This document shows, one piece after another, positions 43,133 to 51,900 of a stretch of DNA of 64,000 nt (position 1 is the stretch's first letter; each line of letters starts with the position of its first letter). This DNA comes from Synechococcales cyanobacterium bin31.maxbin.ball.101 (GTDB lineage Bacteria; Cyanobacteriota; Cyanobacteriia; Leptolyngbyales; Leptolyngbyaceae). Where the stretch lies: assembly GCA_013298165.1 (NCBI GenBank), contig JAAFJU010000003.1, positions 29,433-93,432 on the forward strand, read 5' to 3'. The notes under the pieces are model-generated. The model was not told where the DNA came from, did no database searches, and saw nothing but the letters and a program-made list of their open reading frames with translations. A program made the translations under genes and the position numbers.

Positions 43133-44446
43133 CTAACGGGATAAGCGGAATCCGTTGCTAAAGTTCAATAGCATTGTGTCCGCCTGCGATTCCAATAGTT
43201 TCCGTTGCCGATCGCCCTGACTTCCTTGGTTGATGTCACTCAGGTTTTCGTTTGCGACAGCTTGGCCTACTTGGATCGATCGCAGTGAAACCGCTTGATC
43301 CCCATTGATTGCAGAGATTTCCTTAAGTTGACCTGACTGCTGGGCTTGCTGACCAGACATCTCAGATAACTCTGTGGAGACCGATGCTAATTGCGTCGAA
43401 TTCCCGCCGAGCTGCGTTGAAACTCCTGCGAGAATATTGGCTAATTCTCCCGTCTGTTCAGCTTGGAATTTCACCACATCTTGAGTCGAGATAGCCGACT
43501 TGGCTTTTCCAGCTAGAGAGACAGCGGTGCTAGCAGATGATGTGGATTTCTGGGCGACTTGAGCGACGCTTTGAGCCGCTTGGGTCGATTTCTGAGAAGC
43601 TTGGGCTGATTTTTTAGCAGATTGTCCTGAGGCTTGGCTAAGTTGACCGACTCCACCGATCGCCTTGGTAATTGCTTCCATGGCCTTGACATGACGCTCC
43701 TGGGCATCTTTCCCTAAAACCGTATTGTTAAAATCCAATGTTGTTTTGAACGTGATTTGACCGGGTTGCAGCGTTGATAGATTGATGCCGCTGAAGGGTA
43801 GGACGATCGCTGGATTAGATGGATTTTTTGCACCGATCAACGCATCGTCTCTCGACTTTGCGTAGTCCGGTAAACCCAAACCACCTGTGTTTGTTTTCAT
43901 CGCAGTGGTAACGTGGGAAAGTGTTTCACCTAAACCTGGGTCTTTGGGTGTTGAACTATCGCCCGCAGGATTTGGCGCATTCCCGGTGACACTACCAATC
44001 GCTTCTCCGATCGCATTCGTCGCCATTTTGACAAATCCTTGAAGATAGTTTTGCAAAATAGAAACCAAGTCCCCGCCGCTATTACTACCGCCTGGAGTGC
44101 TACCGCCACCGATATCACTCAATCCACCCAGATTTCCCAATCCACCCAGATCACTCAATCCACCCAAGTTTCCCAATCCTCCTAAGTTGCCACCATTGAT
44201 AACATTACCCAATTCACCGCCATTAAATAATCCGCCTTGATTGCCGAGGTTGAACAATCCGCCAGCACTCACACCGCTTCCTAGCGGGGCACCTGAGTTA
44301 CCTAGAATATTGCCCAGGCTACTCACTGGACTAGGCGCATTGGGATTAAACCCGCCTGTTAATTGGGCCTTCGCGGGAGCGATCGGAATCATTGCTGTTA
44401 GCACGATCGCATATAAAAATGCCGTTCGTTTTTGATCAGTTAACAT
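43133..44446 (-). CDS. Exported Gly/Leu-repeat and coiled-coil protein at the VirB5 position
   Basis: The 437-residue protein has a signal peptide (RTAFLYAIVLTAMIPIAPAKA). Residues about 50-120 are a low-complexity GGLGNLGGLSDLGG repeat, and residues about 260-380 form a long Gln/Ser/Ala-rich coiled coil (QASGQSAKKSAQASQKSTQ, STQLASVSTELSEMSGQQ). The position between virB4 and virB6 is that of virB5/trbJ, but the sequence is not like either. It may be a pilus-tip, adhesin or channel-lining protein. The family is not recognised. Confidence 0.7.
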   Translation of the reverse strand: MLTDQKRTAFLYAIVLTAMIPIAPAKAQLTGGFNPNAPSPVSSLGNILGNSGAPLGSGVSAGGLFNLGNQGGLFNGGELGNVINGGNLGGLGNLGGLSDLGGLGNLGGLSDIGGGSTPGGSNSGGDLVSILQNYLQGFVKMATNAIGEAIGSVTGNAPNPAGDSSTPKDPGLGETLSHVTTAMKTNTGGLGLPDYAKSRDDALIGAKNPSNPAIVLPFSGINLSTLQPGQITFKTTLDFNNTVLGKDAQERHVKAMEAITKAIGGVGQLSQASGQSAKKSAQASQKSTQAAQSVAQVAQKSTSSASTAVSLAGKAKSAISTQDVVKFQAEQTGELANILAGVSTQLGGNSTQLASVSTELSEMSGQQAQQSGQLKEISAINGDQAVSLRSIQVGQAVANENLSDINQGSQGDRQRKLLESQADTMLLNFSNGFRLSR

Positions 44447-44459
44447 CTCAAAATCCTCC

Positions 44460-47315
44460 TTATGATGCTTTGGATTCTTTGACTAGACGTAGATTTGATA
44501 CAGGTTGAATCTCAATTGCAGGTGACTGGAGCGATCGGCCATTCTTCAATGAACTCACCAACTCTCGGCCAAACGACGCGATCGCCTTCAAGGGCTGGTT
44601 TGGATAGTTTTGGAAAAAGGCATTCCGACACTCCGTTTCATTTGGGTTATTGGCCACGACAGCGAGCAGTTCAGGACTCGGATAGTAGCGGGCATAGGTG
44701 GTTCGGTTGCCATCATCGACCAGCCATTGTGAGTACATTTCAGAGACCTGCGGGTAAAATCGTTCCGACGCATTTACGCCGATGACATCCGCACTGTAGC
44801 CAAAAAAGGTTTGGAAACTTTTGATCGCAACAGGTTGAATACGACCAATCAGACGAAGGGAAATGTTCTGGATAATCTTTGGACCGGATACGGAATTGAG
44901 CAGGGTATTTGGATCTTGAGCGGCTAAGCATACCCGAATTCCTGCCTTTGCGCCGTTCGCGCAGAGACGTGCGATCAAGGCGGCAATCTGAGACCACTCC
45001 ATCAACACCGAGAACTCATCAATGAAGAAGATTGACTCTCGATGGGATAACGTCCGTCTGAGGGCCGCTGAGTAGGCAGACAGCGCTAGGACGGCGGCAT
45101 CCTCCGCATCAGATAGACCACGCAAGGCAAAGACTAGCAATTGGCTGTCAGTGCGAAACGTGGACGGTTTTGAGATCGCACTGCCCACCCGTGAATTAAT
45201 CCAGAACGTCAGTTGCCGTTCGATATGATTCACGGCTCGAACCGTCGTGGGATCGTCCCTGGCGGAGTCTGAGAGCGATGCAACACCCTCAGTTTTGAAG
45301 AATTCTAGGAAGTCGATCAAGGTCGGCGTGAATTGCCATGCGGGGCTATCCAGTCCGCCGAGACGTGATGCCTCGTAGCGATCGACAATCCCCGGCGCTT
45401 GGAAGAATTTACGAATCGCTGGACCTAGCATCGATCGTAGACTTTGACGGAAGAGCCGATCGTCTGATGTAGATGCCTCACCACCACCAAAAACCATCGT
45501 CATTAATGCAGATTCAAGAAAGTCGGTATAGTCCGATAAGCGCTCCTGTCGCTCCTTTGGTTCAAATGCTGATAAGTCCGGCATCTCGAAAAGGTTGTTG
45601 CATTCTTTCCCGATGTCGAAGTACGCACCACCGAGAAAGGATGTCCAGTCCTTGAATGTAGATGCGGCATCAGATGGCGGAAAATCCATGATAATGGTGG
45701 GTATTCCCCGCGCTAGTCCATGGGTCAGAATGCCTGCGATCGCCACTGATTTTCCCGATCGGGTTGTCCCGAAAAACGCAATATTCCGGTGTTGAGTGAA
45801 CGGGTCAATAAATAGCGGAACGCCCCCTTCCTCTGAAATCAACTCGAAGCCGCGCTTGTCGATCGGATGCGGACAAACCAACGGCATCAGTCCCGGCGCT
45901 TCCCCGGTCAGGTAAAGCAATCGACGATTGAACGGTTTTGAAAGTAATGGCTCCCAAGTCAGTGGTAAAGTCTGTAGCCAAATCTTCCAAGCATATTCCT
46001 TCTCTCGCTCTACCCAGGCAGGGCGGTGAAAGCAGTTTTGAATGTACCGACAGGCTTCATCTAATTGGGTTAAGTTGCTACGATGGACTAGGAATACGGT
46101 CGCAGTTTGTAAGGCCACAGCTCCTTCGTAGAGTTGTTCCTGTGCCCTCACGGCTTTGTCTTGACGCAACGATGCGGCGACATCAAAGGATTTGTGTTTT
46201 GTGCTGCTAATCTCCTGTTCTAGCAATGACTGTTTCATCACCCGGCGCATGTTATTCCGGATGATGCCTTGATTCGCTTTCGTCACTTGGCAATAGACTT
46301 CGGTATCCACCACCGTTTCGCGGCACATCATTCGCCACAAATAGGAAAGCTGACTGAATTTACTACTCCATCCTCCCGGTTTATCGCAAAAGACGATCGG
46401 CGCAATATATTTTCCATTCAAATGCACCCACTGCCGATCGTCCACGGGAGTCCCACTTTCCAAAAGACGGGTCGTAAAGTGAACCTCCGAATTCACTTGC
46501 TCCTTGAGACCCTTCTCCGTCATAACCACCAATTGCGGAATCGGGGGCGGTTCGGATTGGTTGAATTGTTGCCAGAGATTTTCCCAGAGATCCGTTTCGG
46601 AAAGTGGTGTAATATCCAGTCCCATCTTGGTTGCGAGATTCTGTTCCCAGTTGAGAAAGCCGTCCACAAAGGCTTTTTCTAGCGCGATCTCGTACCGTTG
46701 CTGGGCGATTTCAGGTCCAGATCCGACTAAATTGTAGTATCCGTTTTGAATGCGGAGTAATGTTTTCTCCCAAGCGTCAGTCGCGATCGCCGTCGTCGAA
46801 CCCAACGTGTAGGTGCAGTACAAGCGCAAGAATTTCGGCTTTCGTAATCCTTTGGCTGTGACATGACCTTTCCCATTTTTAATCCAAGTCAGTTCTCCAA
46901 TTCGTTTCTTTTCAGACATCAGCAAGAACTTTAATTCAGTGCTATCGGTTTTTGCGATCGTACTATCCAATTCCCGTTGCCGACTGGCATCGGACGCAAA
47001 GGAACCCATATGCACCGTCAGACTTTCCTCCTCTGGTAAATCCTTCAACCCTGACTCCAGCGCATCAAAAATGGCATCCTCTTGCTCTGGATTCAGCGTC
47101 GTGTGAATGCCTTTAACTTCCCAGCCGAAGACAAACCGCAAACTCTCAGAACCCTTAGGTCCTGATTGCAGCATAAAGGCACTCGCCTGTCGTCCACGAA
47201 GTTGGAACCGAACGAGACATTCGGCACTAAACTCATTTTCGATCGCCCTCATGCGACGATTCTGATCGCCATCTCGAATATTGATTGTCGGTAGCTTTCG
47301 TTCTTTTTTCATCAC
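44460..47315 (-). CDS. virB4: VirB4/TraC-like T4SS ATPase
   Basis: The 951-residue protein has Walker A GTTRSGKS near residues 514-522 in IAFFGTTRSGKSVAIAG, and Walker B SIFFIDEFSVLMEW near 755-768. An N-terminal domain of about 430 residues precedes the ATPase, as usual for VirB4/TraC. It powers pilus assembly and substrate transfer from the inner face of the membrane. The motif near 700-760 (LLVFALRGLSDAEDAAVLALS) and the C-terminus GRIQPVAIKSFQTFFGYS also fit. Confidence 0.93.
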   Translation of the reverse strand: MMKKERKLPTINIRDGDQNRRMRAIENEFSAECLVRFQLRGRQASAFMLQSGPKGSESLRFVFGWEVKGIHTTLNPEQEDAIFDALESGLKDLPEEESLTVHMGSFASDASRQRELDSTIAKTDSTELKFLLMSEKKRIGELTWIKNGKGHVTAKGLRKPKFLRLYCTYTLGSTTAIATDAWEKTLLRIQNGYYNLVGSGPEIAQQRYEIALEKAFVDGFLNWEQNLATKMGLDITPLSETDLWENLWQQFNQSEPPPIPQLVVMTEKGLKEQVNSEVHFTTRLLESGTPVDDRQWVHLNGKYIAPIVFCDKPGGWSSKFSQLSYLWRMMCRETVVDTEVYCQVTKANQGIIRNNMRRVMKQSLLEQEISSTKHKSFDVAASLRQDKAVRAQEQLYEGAVALQTATVFLVHRSNLTQLDEACRYIQNCFHRPAWVEREKEYAWKIWLQTLPLTWEPLLSKPFNRRLLYLTGEAPGLMPLVCPHPIDKRGFELISEEGGVPLFIDPFTQHRNIAFFGTTRSGKSVAIAGILTHGLARGIPTIIMDFPPSDAASTFKDWTSFLGGAYFDIGKECNNLFEMPDLSAFEPKERQERLSDYTDFLESALMTMVFGGGEASTSDDRLFRQSLRSMLGPAIRKFFQAPGIVDRYEASRLGGLDSPAWQFTPTLIDFLEFFKTEGVASLSDSARDDPTTVRAVNHIERQLTFWINSRVGSAISKPSTFRTDSQLLVFALRGLSDAEDAAVLALSAYSAALRRTLSHRESIFFIDEFSVLMEWSQIAALIARLCANGAKAGIRVCLAAQDPNTLLNSVSGPKIIQNISLRLIGRIQPVAIKSFQTFFGYSADVIGVNASERFYPQVSEMYSQWLVDDGNRTTYARYYPSPELLAVVANNPNETECRNAFFQNYPNQPLKAIASFGRELVSSLKNGRSLQSPAIEIQPVSNLRLVKESKAS

Positions 47316-47318
47316 GTT

Positions 47319-47687
47319 TTACTTCCGTTTTGAGTTTCGATTCGACCGCTTTTTTAATTGATTGGCTCGATTTTTAAATCGTTCTTTTTTTAATTCGGCG
47401 ATCGTCTGATATCGCACGTAACCACGACACCATCTGGGTTCTCGTACAAACTTAGATAGAAATCGATAAGGTTTTGATCCCGTCAATAGCCACCAAGTCC
47501 CACAGCCCCAAGCAATCATCAAAATCGTCCACAAATACCCCAACTGGAGCATTCCTTGGAAGATGGTATAGAACAGAACTGCGATCGCACCCCAGGGCAA
47601 AATTAAGTCAGCCGGAATCGGTCCAAACCGAGGTCGGGCATCCAAAATCGGATTCACCCGCCGAAATTCAGCTCGGGAATCATCCAT
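47319..47687 (-). CDS. virB3: VirB3/TraL-like small membrane protein
   Basis: The 122-residue protein has two adjoining hydrophobic segments (about residues 25-45 and 48-66) and a strongly basic C-terminal tail (LKKRSNRNSKRK). It lies directly before virB4 (3 bp) and after the pilin gene, the classical VirB2-VirB3-VirB4 order. Its start is 3 bp after the VirB2-like stop. VirB3 sits at the base of the pilus and pairs with VirB4. Confidence 0.75.
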   Translation of the reverse strand: MDDSRAEFRRVNPILDARPRFGPIPADLILPWGAIAVLFYTIFQGMLQLGYLWTILMIAWGCGTWWLLTGSKPYRFLSKFVREPRWCRGYVRYQTIAELKKERFKNRANQLKKRSNRNSKRK

Positions 47688-47690
47688 AGG

Positions 47691-48269
47691 CTATGCGCCA
47701 CCCACAATGAATGTGGACAGAACATCTCCCAATACCACAGCAATCACGATGATCAATGGGGTTCGAGCTAAATCCTGCCAATCCTGGTCCTGACGGGCGG
47801 CTTGAATGGTTTTAACCAGCGAGATCCCAAGATAGATCAGAAATAATCCACGCAATACGTTAAAGACAATTTCGATCGCCTTATCCGCACCCGTAAATTT
47901 TCCTTTCATCCAAGTCTCAGCATTTTTGAAAAACTGAGCATTGGCTACTTCAGGATGAATCGTCGTTAAAACCAGGGTCAAAACACCCACAGAACATAGC
48001 CCCATAAATGACCCAAACGTCAGCCAATGCCTTAACCCCGTTCGGTTCCAGCGCTTTTCTAAATCTTGATAGACGTTGATACTTGCGATCGGAAAGGCAA
48101 ACGGTAATGCGGCAACAGTCATCAAAGATGCAATGGCCATGCCGTGAAAATAGAAATCACTCGATAGCAGTGCGATCGCGGTAGAACTAAAGAGGGCGAT
48201 CGACGGTACTTGTATTCGTGACCATAAATTATGTCGATACGAGTATCGTCCAGAGAGCATTCCTGTCAT
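47691..48269 (-). CDS. virB2: VirB2-like pilin precursor with long N-terminal region
   Basis: The 192-residue protein has several hydrophobic segments. A cleavage site like ANA before QFFKNAETW (about residue 112) leads to a mature part of about 80 residues with two transmembrane segments (IEIVFNVLRGLFLIYLGISL, PLIIVIAVVLGDVLSTFIVG) and a polar loop between (QAARQDQDWQD), the standard VirB2/TrbC layout. The N-terminal 110 residues are unusually long and hold two or three further membrane helices. It is the first gene of the T4SS operon, facing a 643-bp regulatory gap. Confidence 0.75.
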   Translation of the reverse strand: MTGMLSGRYSYRHNLWSRIQVPSIALFSSTAIALLSSDFYFHGMAIASLMTVAALPFAFPIASINVYQDLEKRWNRTGLRHWLTFGSFMGLCSVGVLTLVLTTIHPEVANAQFFKNAETWMKGKFTGADKAIEIVFNVLRGLFLIYLGISLVKTIQAARQDQDWQDLARTPLIIVIAVVLGDVLSTFIVGGA

Positions 48270-48912
48270 AGACAGACTCCAAATTTAATAGTTCAAGAAA
48301 AATTGACCATCATCAATTGATAAACGCCTGTGCGATTGATAGACACCGTGCAAATTCAGCGTCTTATTCAAAACTCAACTGCAAAAAACATGCCTCCTAG
48401 ACAAGGCTGAAAGCCCGTACCGAAGAGGGTTATGTCATGATTGCGAAATACCTTAACCTCTACAAAAAATGCACCCGATGAAAGTAATAGAGGTCAATAG
48501 AAAATTACTGTAAATGCCGCTTCTTAAATCTGTCAACCATTTGCTCTTTTCTTAAGCATTCAAAATTCACAGTAGGAAATAAATCAAGTCTTGATTCAGA
48601 GAATATTAGAAATCCTTGAAAGGCAAGCTGTGCAGTAGTTTTGAAAGATTTGATATTTATTCTCTCTAGCTTTCTTTTTGAGACGATCGAACCACTCTTT
48701 CAATTTTAAGTTTTATTGCATTCAAATGTCTTGAATCCCTAATCTATCAGGATATAAACCCCCCAGAATGGCTACTTATGCGGCTATATCTAACAGATAT
48801 AATTGATTTTTAATTTACTCCCCTCAGAGTTGATATAAATTCTGACTCGGCAACTCTTTTTTTCACGCCCTACAATGCACCCATCTTATATTGCTAGCAC
48901 TCAGCCTTTTAT
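48270..48912. other. Intergenic region between divergent T4SS and methylase-helicase genes
   Basis: This 643-bp stretch has no convincing gene on either strand. It must hold the promoter of the T4SS operon (minus strand) and of the methylase-helicase gene (plus strand). The centre is strongly A/T-rich. CCTCTA and TAGAGG at 48460-48500 form a weak dyad. A short ORF at 48437 (14 codons) is not convincing. A small RNA cannot be ruled out. Confidence 0.6.
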
Positions 48913-51900
48913 ATGACTCTAAATAACCAGGAATCTCTCATCCGGACATTTTCTGATTCTCTTTTACAGGGACACCATTATTCAACGATCGCCCAAGCTA
49001 GGAACCAAGCTGAAACCGTCTTGGGGATTGCGGTACGTCCAGGGGATTCCTCGGTAAAAGTCGTAGATGAATCTATGGAGGCAGCGGTGGTTAGAGTTGC
49101 AGGGGCGATCGTCCAAGATTCGGACACCACACATCGAGCTTACGATCGGCTCGTTGAATTACTCGAACAACAACCCAATCTTGGGGTCAGAACTTCGACT
49201 TCAATCATGCAGCAGGCTTACAGTACGCCCATTCCGATCGCATTTCTTGCCGCGAGTTTGGCAGAGATTACGCCGGAGACGACTGTGTATGAGCCGACTG
49301 CGGGAAATGGGGCGCTCTTAATTAATGCTGATCCCCGATTGGTTTTGGCTAATGAATTGAATGGCGATCGGTTTACCGAACTCTCAAAAAAAGGCTTTGG
49401 AGAATTGATGCAAGAAGATGCGATGACCTATCGGCCACCAGAGAAGGTCGATCGGGTCATTGCTAATCCTCCATTTGGTACGATCGCAGATCAAAACGGA
49501 GAAAGTCAGAAATTTCGGATTTATCAGACTTGGACGACTCAGATTGATCAGGTGATTGCCTTTAATTCGTTGGAGGCAATGAAGGCGGATGGAAAAGCTG
49601 TTTTGATTCTCGGGGGCAAGCTCGGGAGGACGGAGGAGGCACGCTCGACTCGATATCATAGCCGGGAGAGTCGGGCGTTCTTTAAGCAGCTTTACGATCG
49701 TTATAACGTCATTGACCACTTTTCAATCGACGGCGGACTTTACCGTAAACAAGGCGCGGGGTTTCCGATCGACCTCATTGTTATTGATGGGCAAGGGCAA
49801 TCCGATCGCCGACTCCCTGCCGCTGATGTCCCTGAGATTTTTACCTCATTCACCGCACTCAAGGAGAAACTTCCCGATGTTTCGCTATCCCGACTATCCG
49901 CAAATCTGGACGCCGATCGAGAACGAATCGTTCTTCACAGTCAAAGTTCCAGAAGCATTCAAATCACTACCACTGAAGAGCTACCTCGAACTGATGGAGC
50001 AGCGCCTGGAATGGATGATGAGCCAAGATTCAGCCGACGACGCACAGGCTTATTTGAGACGGGCATTCCACCGGATTTGTCCCGCCCAACAGACCCCGAT
50101 CCCCGACCAGGAGGACTGGAAATCGGAATGGGCCATGACGATCGTTCACTACACCGAATCCTTTTACAACCGCAACGAAATTCATCCCGAAGTCTTTCCA
50201 GCGACACCGATCGATCAACAACACCCGGATTATCAGAATCTATTGGACAGTCACAACGAGATCACTTTGGACGATTGGTTGAGCAATCTATAACGGAGAA
50301 TGTCATGACTGATTTTGATTTGGAACCGAAACAAGTCGCTTACCTTCCCCGAAGTCTTGCAAGACCGATCGGCACTCTAATCCCCGTCAATATGGCAGAT
50401 GCAGCCCAACAAGCATTGGACAATTTTGAAGTGCGGAATGGCAATATTGACGATTATTTGGTCGAGAAATTAGGCTATACCGATCGGATAAATCTCTATC
50501 AACATTTCAGTGCTGAACAAGTTGATGGCGCTGCCCTCGCGATCGCCAGTATCGAAGCGGGAAAGGGCTTCGTCATCGGCGACCAAACCGGAATTGGGAA
50601 GGGGAGGATTTGTGCGGCAGTCATGCGATACGCCAAAGAAGAAGGGCTTGAAGCCATTTTTATTAGTCAAAATCCTGGTCTCTACGCCGATATCGTTCGA
50701 GATTTGCAAGATATTGGCATGACCGATTTCAATCCCTGGATGACTGATGCTGGAAAGTCTATTCCTCTGCCCAATGGCACCACTTTACGAACGGGGAATT
50801 TAGAACAGCAGAAAGAAATCATGCAGAACATGATTGACGCGGGCGGGACCGGGCGCGATGCGGTTTTTACCACTTACTCCCAAGTCCAGACCGTCTCTGG
50901 CGGTGTTGAACCCATGAGACGGGAATTCCTCAGGGCGATCGCACCCAATGCCATCCTCGTCCTCGATGAAGCCCACGAAGCAGGCGGTGGCGCGAAGAAT
51001 GACTGGAAAGGGAAGAATGATGCGCCCGATCGCGCTGAATTTATTCGTGAACTCGTCGATGCCTCAAAAGGAGCTTTTTTCAGTTCGGCTACGGCGATCA
51101 AACGGCCTGATGTGATCGATTTGTATGCTCGAAAGACGGACCTACGCCATGCCGTAAAGGATGTCGATGATTTGTCGTTGCTTCTCAATGAGGGTGGTGT
51201 TCCGCTTCAGCAGATGGTCGCGGCGGGAATGGTTGAAGGTGGAGATATGCGGCGACTGGAACGATCGTATGAAGGTATTTCCTTTAAAGCAGAGGTAGTC
51301 CCGGTCGATCGCAATGTCGTCGAAAATCTTGCCTCTGCTATGCGAAGCATCAAAGAATTTGATGATGCCAAACGAAGCGGTGTCAAAGAACTGAAGGAAC
51401 AAGCCAAGGAACAGGCGCAAGCCATTTCTGAGGATAATGCGATCGGGCAAGCTGGGGTCAGCAGCAGTAATTTCACCTCGTTGATGCACAATTGTATCAG
51501 TCAAACTTTAGTCGCATTAAAGGCTGAAGAGACGGTACAGCTTGTTATTAGTCAATTGCAAAACAATGAAAAACCTGTAATTGCTTTATCCAATACCATG
51601 GGCACTGTCATCAAATGGTATGCCGAAGAGCATGATGTCAAACCCGGTGACGAGATTGATTTATCCTTTGCTGATTTGCTCAATCGCTACCTCGATCGCT
51701 CCCGTGACATCATCGTTAAAGACTATGCTGGCAAGTCAGAAAGAAGACCTTTAACTGGAAGAGAGCTTGGACTTGAAGGACAACAGGCATTTGCTGATGC
51801 TAGAGAAATAATCAGTTCTAGCGACTTTTCTTCTATTCCCATTAGCCCGATCGACTACATTAAATCCCGTTTGCACGAAGAAGGCTACAGCGTGGGCGAA

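Noticed and set aside
48437..48481. A short ORF in the gap before the methylase-helicase gene
   Set aside because: It is only 14 codons and has no support beyond a weak GAGG.
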